DNA of 64,000 nt from Chromatiaceae bacterium (GTDB lineage Bacteria; Pseudomonadota; Gammaproteobacteria; Chromatiales; Chromatiaceae), in assembly GCA_024235215.1 (NCBI GenBank), contig JACKMU010000005.1, positions 1-64,000 on the forward strand, written 5' to 3'. The position numbers and the translations under genes were made by a program. Shown here piece by piece: positions 1 through 8,485 of the stretch (positions are counted from its first letter, which is position 1; each line of letters begins with the position of its first letter). A model generated the notes under the pieces. The model had not been told where the DNA came from, searched no databases, and was given only the letters and a program-made list of their open reading frames with translations.

Positions 1-171
1 CAGCAGCTTGATCTGGGTACGACGTCGGTTGACAAAGAGAAACCAGTGACCACTGGTCGGGTTCTCTCCCAGATGGTTCCTGACCAGGGCGGACAGCCCA
101 TCGAACGAACGCCGCATATCGGTCGGCTGCAGGCATAACCAGATCCGCCGCCCCGGCGCAATACTCAGCAT
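1..171 (-). CDS. tnpB: IS66 accessory protein TnpB (Orf2), N-terminal part only
   Basis: Fifty-seven codons are visible before the window edge. The translated start (MLSIAPGRRIWLC, then TDMRRSFDGLSALV and the SGHWFLFVNRRRTQIKLL block) matches the well-conserved IS66 Orf2/TnpB family, an accessory protein required for transposition whose mechanism is not understood. Its ATG overlaps the tnpA stop by 7 bp, which fits the translationally coupled organisation of IS66 elements. The gene is cut by the window edge, not broken. Confidence 0.85.
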   Translation of the reverse strand, partial: MLSIAPGRRIWLCLQPTDMRRSFDGLSALVRNHLGENPTSGHWFLFVNRRRTQIKLL

Positions 172-479
172 GAGCGGCGCAGACGTAATACCACGTCCGC
201 TCCCAGTTGCAGTTCGATATCCCAGCCCGGTGACACCGGCGTTGGTACTTCCGAGGTCAACTCGGTAAATAGAGTCGCATCGGCAGGCAATGGCTGCGAC
301 GATGGCTGTTTGCGCAGCTTCGTCCGCCAGTGGCCGAAGGTACTGTGTGAAATACCCTGTTCGCGACAAAACTGTTCACTGGTCTGTCCGCTTGCAAGAT
401 AACGATCAAAAATCACCCGCCACTGTTCTGGCGTTCTTTTGATTCGTAGATGTTTCGTTTCTTTGTTCGTTGCACTCAC
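165..479 (-). CDS. tnpA: IS66 accessory protein TnpA (helix-turn-helix)
   Basis: A 104-residue protein with an N-terminal helix-turn-helix of the transposase/IS66 Orf1 kind: the stretch around residues 16-55 (EQWRVIFDRYLASG, then FCREQGISHSTFGHWR) is typical of this family, which binds DNA and is needed with TnpB and TnpC for IS66 transposition. The tail is Pro/Ala-rich and less conserved. Start is the ATG at 479, about 90 bp inside the IS end at 570. It overlaps the tnpB start. Family assignment rests on motif, size and gene order together. Confidence 0.8.
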   Translation of the reverse strand: MSATNKETKHLRIKRTPEQWRVIFDRYLASGQTSEQFCREQGISHSTFGHWRTKLRKQPSSQPLPADATLFTELTSEVPTPVSPGWDIELQLGADVVLRLRRSC

Positions 480-570
480 ATCCTCGCTCCATCAGTTTTC
501 AGCAATTGATGGACAGAGAGAATAAAGTGATCTCGCCAAATGAAAATAACGGTCGAAAATGACCGCTTAC

Positions 571-1618
571 CGACAAACAGCAGTTCAGTCTTGGTGGTGG
601 AGAGGGTGAAGCTTTCGTTGATGTCACCCTTGTCGATGCTGCCGGTAAAGGGCGGGTTGGCCATCACGATGTCGTATTCGGCCTCTTCACTGAAGCTTTT
701 GCTCAGTGTGTCCTTGTAATCGATCTTCGGTTCGTCGATGCCGTGCATCATCAGGTTCATCAGCCCCAATCGAACCATTTCCGCGGCTATGTCGTAGCCA
801 ACGAGAGTTTGCTGCAATATTGTTTTTGCATCTTCTGTCAGCGTGGCGGCAACGGATGTGCGAATAAAGCCATCCTCATCAGATTTCAATCCTGCTTGTC
901 CCGCTTTTAACGCCAGCTGTGTGACGATGAATTGATATGCGCCTAACAAAAAGCCGCCCGTACCACAGGCGGGGTCAGCAATACGGTGACCCAGTTGCGG
1001 CTGGACGAGCTCTGCCATCAACTTGATGATATGACGCGGCGTGCGGAACTGGCCGTTCTTGCCGGCGGTGGCAATCTCGGACAGCAGCATTTCATAGACA
1101 TCGCCCTGGATGTCCTGAAAGGCCTGGCCTTTTTCCTGCGAGTCTTTCTCCATGACCTCGAAGATTTCATCGATGGTCTTTACCGCCTCGACCAGCAGCG
1201 CCGGCTTGGGGATGATGAACACGGCGTTCTTCATGTGGCGGGTGAAGTTGGATTCCTCACCGTTCATGTCACGCAGGAAGGGAAATACCCTGGTTTGCAC
1301 ATGCTGAAGCATCTCTTCGGCCTGCATGCGCTTGAACTCGGTCCAGCGCAGATCATGTTTTTCGATTGCGAATTGTTCGGCGTCTTCCTTGCCGCGATAT
1401 TCCGGTGGAATCCAGGTGCCGCTGAATCGGGAGGTGTATTTCTCGCCAGCCCATTCGGCATTGGCCTGCTTTTTCTGATCGAGATCGTCGAGCCGCTTCA
1501 TGAACAACAAATAGGTAATTTGCTCGATGGCGGTGAGCGGGTTGGAAATACCGCCAGACCAGAATTTGTTCCAGAGCTGGTCGATCTTGCTTTTGAGTTC
1601 GGGGTTGTTCTGCAGCAT
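571..1618 (-). pseudogene. hsdM: Type I restriction-modification methylase HsdM, truncated by IS66
   Basis: About 349 codons of an HsdM N6-adenine methyltransferase remain. The N-terminal HsdM helical domain (SNPLTAIEQITYLLFMKRL) is followed by the SAM-binding motif I (DPACGTGGFLLGAY) and the catalytic motif IV (NPPF). The frame then runs into IS66 at 570 and stops inside it at 476, so the C-terminal third that contacts HsdS is missing. Intact HsdM proteins of this type are about 480-520 residues. No hsdS is visible in the window; it may lie beyond the IS. Given the two broken hsdR genes upstream, the whole system is very probably dead as a restriction system. Motifs are seen directly; loss of function is inference. 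Confidence 0.9.
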
Positions 1619-1632
1619 GGTTATTTTCCTTT

Positions 1633-1664
1633 TTTAACCGCGAAAGGCGCGAAAATCGCGAAAG
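1633..1664. repeat. Inverted repeat flanking the GxxExxY gene (left copy)
   Basis: A 32-bp stretch beginning TTTAACCGCGAAAGGCGCG. It matches the reverse complement of 2041-2072 at about 27 of 32 positions. It contains the stop region of the GxxExxY gene and is built from repeated CGCGAAA units. Confidence 0.75.
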
Positions 1665-2086
1665 TTTGTATTGGCTATTCTGATGATCTGGGTTTTTGGA
1701 TAGGAACCGAAGTTGACCAGCAGACCGAGTTCGAGACCTGTTACTTTCAGGTAGTTCAAAAGTTGAGCCTTATGTTCGGGAGCAATTTCCTTGACCGCCT
1801 TCAGCTCGATAATGATTTTTCCGTAGCATATAAAATCTGGCTTGTAGGTTTGGACAAGCTGTTCGCCCTTGTATGCAAGAACAAGCTCCTTCTGGGCTTC
1901 AAAGGGTAGTCGCCGCAGTCGAAATTCCTTTGCCAGACACTCCTGATAGACAGTCTCCAAAAAGCCGCAACCCATCTCCCGGTACACATCGAACACGGCT
2001 CCCTGAATGGCATAGCATTCTTCCTTGAAAAGCAGTTCTTCTTTAGCGCCTTTCGCGTTTTTCGCGGTTAAATCTTCGCGGTTCAT
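1634..2086 (-). CDS. GxxExxY family protein (PD-(D/E)XK nuclease-like)
   Basis: 150 residues. The signature GCGFLETVY near residue 37-45 gives the family its name, and the downstream D-x(n)-ELK pair (YKPDFICYG, then IIIELKAVKEI) looks like a PD-(D/E)XK nuclease core, so a nuclease-like fold is plausible; the biological role of the family is unknown. The N-terminus (AKNAKGAKEE) and C-terminus (FRDFRAFRG) are encoded by the flanking inverted repeats, a hallmark of this mobile-looking cassette. It sits between the dinD remnant and hsdM and is the only intact gene in the restriction island. The start overlaps the dinD stop region by 4 bp. Later in-frame starts are possible because the first 15 residues come from the repeat. 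Confidence 0.8.
   Translation of the reverse strand: MNREDLTAKNAKGAKEELLFKEECYAIQGAVFDVYREMGCGFLETVYQECLAKEFRLRRLPFEAQKELVLAYKGEQLVQTYKPDFICYGKIIIELKAVKEIAPEHKAQLLNYLKVTGLELGLLVNFGSYPKTQIIRIANTNFRDFRAFRG
2041..2072. repeat. Inverted repeat flanking the GxxExxY gene (right copy)
   Basis: The partner of 1633-1664, reading CTTTAGCGCCTTTCGCG and on to a GGTTAAA end. It encodes the lysine/alanine-rich N-terminus of the GxxExxY protein. Confidence 0.75.
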
Positions 2087-2578
2087 GCTTCGCCTTTTGG
2101 TTCGGGCAGCTTGCCGGACTGTTTGACAAGCTTCTTTTCTTCTGTCTTGACTCTGCGCTCCAGCTTCTTGATGTCTTCTTCCGGCGGTAGTCTTTCTGGC
2201 TTGATGCCGCGTTGGTCGAGCATGTCACGCACGCTCTCGTTGTTTTGCACATGCTCGTGGGTGATTGCGTGGGTCACCGTTCTGGGCAATGAGATAACAG
2301 GCGTAGCGGGTGAGCATGAAGTCATCGACCGGACGCTGCCCGCCCTTGCCGATCTCGATCATTTTCGTGACGCCACGAAAATGATCTCCTGGGTCATAAC
2401 CTGTTGTTTCGCAAGACTCAATAGCCCTGCTGATGGCGGTCTGGAAGTTTTCCCAGCGGACATATCCCAGCGGTTCCATCAGATCGCGGGCGAACCAGAA
2501 TTCTATCCCTTCATCCGGGATGGACTGGCTCAAGCCATCAAACTGATTGGTCAATTTCTGTACGGATGTCTTATCCAT
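2083..2578 (-). pseudogene. dinD: DNA-damage-inducible protein D (DinD) with internal deletion
   Basis: The N-terminal part starts MDKTSVQKL and contains a BRO-N-like region (FWFARDLMEPLGYVRWENF, then HFRGVTKMIEIG) up to LIAQNGDPR. A different frame then continues with HEHVQNNESVRDML and the charged tail EEDIKKLERRV typical of the DinD C-terminus. About 165 codons remain against roughly 275 in Escherichia coli DinD, so about 100 codons have been lost and the two parts are out of frame. The deletion joint near 2256-2274 carries two copies of CGTGGGT. DinD homologues are often found inside type I RM operons, as here. DinD has been reported to inhibit RecA filaments; this copy should not work. 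Confidence 0.8.
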
Positions 2579-2659
2579 GGCAATTCCTCCTGACCATTTT
2601 CCCGACACCCGGAAAACAGTCTCTGTTACCCATTTCGTATCTTTCGTGGTTAATAGCCA

Positions 2660-5461
2660 TCAGGCCGCCAGGCTTTCGGTGAGCTGTAGTATCTCTTTGA
2701 TTTCCGCCGGGCTGAATACGCCGCGAATTCCCTGCGGGTGGATGACCGTGAACGGCGCGTTGATCAGGTCCCGTTTTTCGACCTTCTCGCGTTCGACGAT
2801 GAAGTTTTTCAACAGCTTGAGAAACTCCAGCTGACGGCTGCTGAGGTTGCTGTGTTGGCCGATGAACTGATCGAACGCCTCGCTGACCGTTTCCGGGAAG
2901 CTTTTCAGTATCTCGATGCCGAGGATGTGGCGAATGAACTGGATGAAATGCGCCTTGCGGTTCTTGTACACCTGACGCAATAGGTCTTCAGTGATGTGGG
3001 GGTGCTCATAGTGCAGCAGTTCGGCCAGCGCCTGTGCTTCATCTGGTGAGACCGTTTCACCGTTTTTGATCTTCAGCAGGATGGGGTTGTGCTCGGTCAA
3101 TTCGGCAATCAGGGCCTCGACCATTTCACGGTAGCGGCTGATACTGACGGCTTCATGTTGCGGGCCGAATTCCACCCATTCCTTGTTGTGCAGCGTGTCG
3201 GTCAGATCGAGATGAACGGGCCAGGGCCGGTGTTCTGCTCGCGGAACTTCATCAGCGGGCCGAGCCTGGCGGTCAACTCATCCAGCGCATCTTCAAGCTC
3301 GATGGGGTTGGGCCTGGTCCAGTAGTGACCGGTCTGTGCGGCACGGATCAGCGCTTCTTCGGTTTTTACGAAGTTGACGCTGAGCGGCAGCTCGCTGATC
3401 TGTTCGACGATGCCTTCCTTGAGGGTTTCGGCCTTTTCCTTTTCTTCGCTCAGCCTGGCGAGCGAATACTCAACAGATCACGCTCGAAGCGCATGGCCTT
3501 GAAGTCTGCTTCGGATACCGTGCGGAACAAGGGTTTGATTTCTGTGCGCAGGAATTCAAGCCGGTCGTGGCTGAGGGTGATCCAGAAATTTTCTTCCTTG
3601 AGGCGATTGAGTGCGGGGGCCGCCTCTTTGATAACGACCGAGCCTTGCGGCAGCTCTTCGATCTGCTGGCGCAATTTGGCGATTTCGCGTTCGGCTATGT
3701 ACGGATGACCGCTGTCGATGGCCTTTTCGATCTTGTCGATGCGCAGTCCGACCAGGCGCACCGGCAAAGGCAGTTGCGGTTTAAGCTCTTTGCCCTTGGG
3801 CTGGAGCTTGAAGTATTCGAAGTTGTCCCAGCAATCGAGAATCAGGAACACGTCTTTTCCGTGCACCAGGGTTTGATCTTTTGGATTCGAGCAGCCGGGT
3901 GCCGCGACCGATCATCTGCCAGAACTTGGTGTAGGAGTAGACCGGCTGGCAAAGACGAGATTGACGATCTCGCGCACGTCGATGCCGGTATCCAGCATAT
4001 CGACACTGATGGCGACACGGGGCATATCGTTGTTGGTGAACTGGTCGAGCAGGCCGCCCTTGCCGTAAACGCGCGAATCGTCCGAGACCAGTACCTTGGC
4101 CAGCTCGCCTTTGTATTGCGGATAAAGCTTGTCGAAGATCTCTTCGATGCGGCGGGCGTGGGCCTTAGTGGAACAGAAAAGATGGTCTTGCCCGGCAGCA
4201 CGCCATTGGCGTCCTTGATGCACTCCTCCATGAACTCCTTGACGATGAGGGTGTTGGTGCCCTTGTTGATAACCTGCTTTTCCAGCTGCGAACCCTCGAA
4301 GTTGATCTCCTCGATTTCCTTGCCTTCGAGCAGCAATTTTTCTGATCTTCCAGCGAGATGGTGCGTTTGCTGATGCCCTCCATCTGGAATCTGGTCTGGA
4401 TTTTCATGACCTGGAAGCTGCACAGGTAAGGCGGCACGTTGTTGACCGCCTCTTCGAAGGTGTAGGCAAAGGTGGGCAGGCCGTCTTCGCAGTGGAAGAG
4501 CTGGAAGGTGTTGTGATCGATGATGTCGGTGGGTGTTGCCGTCAGGCCCAGGGTGATGGTCTTGAAGTAATCGAGCACCTCACCGTAGGTGTTGTAGATG
4601 GAGCGGTGGCTTTCATCGATCACAATGAAATCAAAAAGTGCGGCGACAGATGCTGAGACTCATCCCGAATGATGTTGAGCATGGTGGGATAGGTCGACAC
4701 ATAAATGCGGCGATCCTTGGCGATGAGCTTTTCGCCGACGTTGGGCCAGCGCGGTTCATTGGGGAGATGCTCTTTGAAAGCAGCAAGCGCCTGTTCGCGC
4801 AACGCAATGCGATCCACAAGGAACAGCACCTTCTCGGCATGGCTGGCGCGCATGAGGGCATCGACCATGGCGATGCAGGTGCGGGTCTTGCCGGTGCCGG
4901 TGGCCATCACCAGCAGGAAATCGCGCTTTTCTGTTCGATGCCTTCCAGAACCGCTCGGATGGCGCGGATTTGGTAATCACGTCCGGCAATCGCGGTGTTG
5001 ATGAGTTCCTGCGTCAGTGGCTTGCGGTTGCGGCGGATGTATTGGAAGCGTTCGAGATCATCGCGGGTTGGGAAGCCAACCACTTTGCGCGGCGGGTAAT
5101 TGTCCAGATCCCAGAAATAGGTTTCGAGGCCGTTGGTGTAAAAACAGAATGGAAGCTCTCCGCCCTGTTCCTTTTGAATGTTGTAGCAGTATTGTTTGGC
5201 TTGTTCGCGGCCTAGGGCTGCATCTTTGCTGGTTTTCTTGGCTTCAATCACTGCCAGCGGTTTGCCGTTTTTACCTATCAGCACGTAATCGCTGAATTGA
5301 TGGCCTTCGTATTTGGTACGGGGTTCCTGGATTCCCTCCGGCAGACCTACTTTGATATCGAACTCTTCGACGACTTGGGTGCGATCATTGAGATCCCAGC
5401 CTGCGAATTGTAGCTGCTTGTCAATAAGTTCCTTGCGTGTTTGGGTTTCTGTTTGGGTCAT
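2660..5461 (-). pseudogene. hsdR: Type I restriction endonuclease subunit R (EcoEI-like), multiply frameshifted
   Basis: Read across several frames this is an almost complete HsdR. It starts MTQTETQTRKELID at 5461 (ATG, in frame), has the nuclease motif LAVIEAKKTSKD, Walker A MATGTGKTRT, a DEAH-like box IDESHRSIYN, motif GLTATP, a helicase C-terminal half (SVDMLDTGIDVREI) and an EcoEI-type C-terminal domain ending ILQLTESLAA. Frame changes occur near 4927, 4626, 4334, 4178, 3951, 3885, 3862, 3466 and 3230. Each can be repaired by adding a single base to a short homopolymer, and few or no in-frame stops are needed otherwise. This pattern suggests either very recent slippage decay or local sequencing error. 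The N-terminal ATG overlaps the end of the second hsdR remnant by 4 bp. Confidence 0.85.
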
Positions 5462-5599
5462 GCTGCTAACACCCCCATCGGTGTAAACGTGACCGCAGAA
5501 CGCAGGCCGCGGCCTTTCATCTGCTCGAAGAAGCTGCGCGATTTGACGTCGCACATGAACATGATGACTTCCACCACCGGGATGCCGGTGGCGATCACT

Positions 5600-5667
5600 T
5601 TCTTCACCCTCGCGTCTCGCTCCGCTCGAAACTCCGCGGCGGGGCGAACATTCACTGGATGTTCGCC
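5600..5667. repeat. Palindromic insert in hsdR remnant (module A)
   Basis: Contains a 9-bp perfect stem, GGCGAACAT (5643-5651) and ATGTTCGCC (5659-5667), preceded by a CG-rich stretch rich in CTCG/CGCG. It encodes foreign residues (EHPVNVRPAAEF) inside an otherwise recognisable HsdR fragment. Confidence 0.55.
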
Positions 5668-5921
5668 TTTTTCCGCCTCACCCTTGGCGAAGAACAGGGT
5701 CTTGGGGACCTCGCTGCGGCCGGGGAAGATCTCGGTGAACAGCTTGTCACGGAAGGTGGTCACCACTGTGTGGATCTGGTCCGGGGTGACCACGTCGCGG
5801 TCGAGTTGCTTGGTCTGGTCCGTAAGAGACCAGCGAACCTAACCTCTCTCCCAATTATGCCCCCGAATTCAAACAAAGGCTTTCAAAGAGAGGCGACATC
5901 TATCCTGACACAGGGGGCGGG

Positions 5922-5942
5922 CGCACTACGTGCGTCCAAATC
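5922..5942. repeat. Palindromic insert in hsdR remnant (module B, copy 1)
   Basis: CGCAC (5922-5926) and GTGCG (5930-5934) form a small hairpin followed by TCCAAAT. The same module occurs at 6210-6230 with one extra loop base. Confidence 0.5.
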
Positions 5943-6179
5943 GGCTGTCCTGCCAATTTGTCGCGGTCCTGCTGTTCGACGTAGTAGCCGGCCTCGACCC
6001 TGGAGCCCCCCTCGGTGATCCGGGTCTTGATGCGGTAGACGTCGTAGTTGACGTTGACGCCGTCCGCCACGGCCTGCTCGTGGGGGTACTCCATGACCAG
6101 GTTCTGGTGGAAGAAGCCGAAGGTCTGCTTGTTGGGCGTGGCGGTCAGGCCGATCAGGTAGGCGTCGAAGTATTGTTTC

Positions 6180-6248
6180 GCGCCATCCATGGCGCTCCGC
6201 GCTTCGCGACGCACTGACGTGCGACCAAATTTGCTCCCGGCAAATTTG
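6180..6248. repeat. Composite palindromic insert in hsdR remnant (three hairpins)
   Basis: Three consecutive palindromes: GCGCCAT-CC-ATGGCGC (6180-6195), CGCAC-TGAC-GTGCG (6210-6223), and two CAAATTTG blocks (6226-6233 and 6241-6248) around CTCCCGG. It is in frame, so the ORF continues through it, but it stands where the helicase DEAH segment should be. Confidence 0.6.
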
Positions 6249-6919
6249 TCGAGCACCTGTGCCCAGAGGTTGGCCTCTTCGGGCTCCTGCCCTCTCGCGG
6301 CATTTGCACTTCCCTGTACGGCATACTCCTCGCTGAACTTGAAGTTGTTGTAGGGCAAGACGTATTGCTGGAACTCCTTCAGGGTCTGGTCGCCCAGGTT
6401 GGCGCGGTCCACCAGGAACAGTACCCGGCGGGCGCAGGCGAACTTGATCAGCCGGTAGATGAAGCTGATGGCGGTGAAGGTCTTGCCGGAGCCGGTGGCC
6501 ATCTGGATCAGCGCGCGCGGTCGATTTTCGCACAGGGACTTTTCCAGGTTGGTGATGGCCTTGATCTGGGCGGGCCAGAGGCCTTCGGTGACCAGTCCTG
6601 GCATCTGGCGCAGGCGACCGAGGAAAGTGCCTTGTGTTGCGTTGTAGCCTGCAGGCAGCCCCTGAGCATACTTATCCGCCTGGGTCTCTACACCGCTTAG
6701 GGTATGCCCCTCTTTCTTGGCCTCGATGATGCCCGCGGCGGCACCATCCAGGTACAGCGGATAATCCGCAAACCCATGACCGCTTTGCAAAGCGAACTCT
6801 CTAACGGCGACACCTCGGTGAGAGTGGATATTGGCCTCATTGGCGTCACACAGATGCCAGCCGGACTGTTTCAGCAACCGGTCTATGATAGCGCGTGCCT
6901 GTTGTTCTTTTTGGGGCAT

Positions 6920-7717
6920 CCGGCACTATTACCAGTTTCCAAATCCAACAAACTTACCAGACATCCGGCGACAACGAAACGCCATCATTCAGGGATGTCA
7001 GACTAATACTCCTTCAAGGTGATAATTTTGGATGCGGCGCTGCTGTGGTGTTCTCGCCTGCGACAGCCACCACCCAGTTGCGCGCATCCGTAGGGATCAA
7101 CCAAGTCCAGGACAACCGGGTCGATGCCGCCGGTGGTACAGGACCTACTGCAGTGACTGGACGATTCAGGTTGATGTTGTAGCCAACCTTGGCTTTTCCC
7201 GGTGAACTGCAGCACCGGCTGCCCTGCTCCACCGGCCTGGCCACCGACCCAGGGCACACCGTTATCGCCGTTGACACTCTCAACGGATTCCTTGGCGGTC
7301 GCCGCATCGTTACCACCGATGCCCATCGGTACTTTCCGGTCGTTGCCATTGGACAGCGTGATGAGGTTGGTATAGGGATTCTTGCCCTCGGCGATTCCGG
7401 CCTCTGTCTGTTCAAACGTACTTGTCAGCCAATGGATTCGTCGTCTAGGCGGGGTAGAGATGAGCGTGAAACTGTCGCCATATCTCCAGAGAAATCACTT
7501 TGGAGTCTTCGGCTCTCTTCGTGGCATCCCAAGCGAATTGCGCAGCATTGTCGGAAAGCTGGAATTTCAGCGTTCACCAAACACGCACGAGACGAGCACG
7601 GGTCGAGATTTTCGACCATGGACACCAGAAAAAAAAGCGTTAAATCAGAGAGTAAGAAGAATCATCGAAAACCAGGCTCACTTACCCCGGTACGATTCGC
7701 TCTGACCCCAAATTACG
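6920..7717. other. Region without a confident gene; possible remnant on the minus strand
   Basis: No convincing intact gene. On the minus strand between about 7440 and 7200 one frame gives a protein-like run (STFEQTEAGIAEGKNPYTN, then PMGIGGNDAATAKES and NGVPWVGGQAGG), which could be the remnant of a secreted or pilin-like protein, but I cannot name it. The frame breaks near 7195 and the rest is not protein-like. The stretch 7450-7700 shows nothing clear except GCTCTGACCCC near 7704, a short motif resembling GACTCTGACCCC at 8480-8491. Confidence 0.4.
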
Positions 7718-8176
7718 CTATTCTCCTATCAGATCGGCCAGGGATTTCCGCAGGTTTTCCGTAAACTGCTGCATTTGCTCGGTGAGCAATTTCTGCATTT
7801 CGACTGTAAACTTCATCTGCTCTGCGACCACCGATTGCACACTGTCGATGAACTCCTGCATCTGATCCGACGTGGGATTCGGCGTGTTTACCGCAAAAAT
7901 CTGCAGCTGTTCTGCCATGATTCGCTGCACACTCGACGAATATCGGTTCAATTGCTCCGTCAAGGGCGCCTGCATGCCCGCAGCCAGCACTTTGACCTGT
8001 TCCTGCATGATGTGCTGTAGGTTGGTATTGAGTGTGAGGCCCTGTTTGACAATCGGCTTTTGTATGCTCTGGAACACCTCTATCTGCTTGACCAATGTGT
8101 TATTGACATGCTTTGCCATGGTCTGCTGCATTGCCAGTGAAAATCCCAGCATCTGTTCTGTCAATCCTCGATACAT
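7718..8176 (-). CDS. Small helical phasin-like protein, unknown function
   Basis: 153 residues from the ATG at 8176, chosen because GAGGTGG lies 2-8 bases upstream on the minus strand; an earlier in-frame start would add 24 poorly protein-like residues. The sequence is almost entirely helical, with a recurring pattern of T/A-EQ-[LM]-x-x-F (TEQMLGF, AEQLQIF, TEQMQQF) spaced by roughly 30 residues, like phasin or other amphipathic helical proteins. No signal peptide or membrane segment. Phasins coat polyhydroxyalkanoate granules, but no PHA genes are near, so the function is not assigned. It stands alone between the restriction island and the phosphatase gene. Confidence 0.6.
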   Translation of the reverse strand: MYRGLTEQMLGFSLAMQQTMAKHVNNTLVKQIEVFQSIQKPIVKQGLTLNTNLQHIMQEQVKVLAAGMQAPLTEQLNRYSSSVQRIMAEQLQIFAVNTPNPTSDQMQEFIDSVQSVVAEQMKFTVEMQKLLTEQMQQFTENLRKSLADLIGE

Positions 8177-8422
8177 ATCCACCTCGTTTCGTCCTGATGA
8201 TCTGCAAAGAAGCATTTGGGAGGAATATAAATTAATTGGAGCATGCATAATTCTGATTTATAGAAAAAAGCACTAAGCCAGCATGTTACATCCAATAGCT
8301 AACGTAAGGTCTTATAATTCTAGGAGCTTGGTCCAGTCTAATCAAGAATTGCACTCGACAGAGAGGAGGCGATTCGACCGGCTCGCCATCACCCTTCCGC
8401 TGTACAAGGAATCAAAGGAGTT

Positions 8423-8485
8423 AGAGTCCTTTAATGTTTTCAACGAAAGCTTCCGTTGAATCTATTGGTCAGAAAAAAGGACTCT
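8423..8485. repeat. Nested inverted repeat at the 3' end of the phosphatase gene
   Basis: An outer stem AGAGTCC (8423-8429) with GGACTCT (8479-8485) encloses an inner stem TTCAACG (8439-8445) with CGTTGAA (8454-8460). The right arm overlaps the last codons of the neighbouring phosphatase gene and is followed by GACCCC. It resembles the GACTCTGACCCC-type palindromic units scattered in many gammaproteobacterial genomes; that link is from memory and uncertain. Confidence 0.5.

Larger units (their letters stand above)
1..570 (-). mobile_element. IS66-family insertion sequence, partial (one end plus tnpA and start of tnpB)
   Basis: The element reads leftwards off the window. Its outer end is at 570: on the minus strand it begins GTAAGCGGTC, the usual IS66 terminal start, followed by TnpA and TnpB in the standard IS66 order. 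It sits directly against the broken end of hsdM, whose frame runs cleanly up to about 571 and then enters IS sequence. IS66 elements usually duplicate 8 bp of target, so bases 571-578 (CGACAAAC) should recur at the far end outside the window. The transposase gene (tnpC) is expected further left and is not visible. Confidence 0.85.
5458..6919 (-). pseudogene. hsdR: Second type I restriction subunit R, degenerate with internal deletions and palindromic inserts
   Basis: A different HsdR lineage from its neighbour. It begins MPQKEQQARAIIDRLLKQ and keeps the nuclease motif AGIIEAKKEG, Walker A QMATGSGKTFTAI, and YLIGLTATPNKQTFGF. The DEAH-box segment that should precede GLTATP is replaced by the residues FGRTSVRREARSAMDG, encoded by a palindrome-rich insert (6180-6248). 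The frame stops at 5900 in another insert. A downstream part resumes at about 5840 (RWSLTDQTKQLDRD, then TFRDKLFTEIFPGR) but carries a further insert and lacks much of the second RecA-like domain and the C-terminus. The fragment ends at 5458. A functional motor is not possible. Confidence 0.85.
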
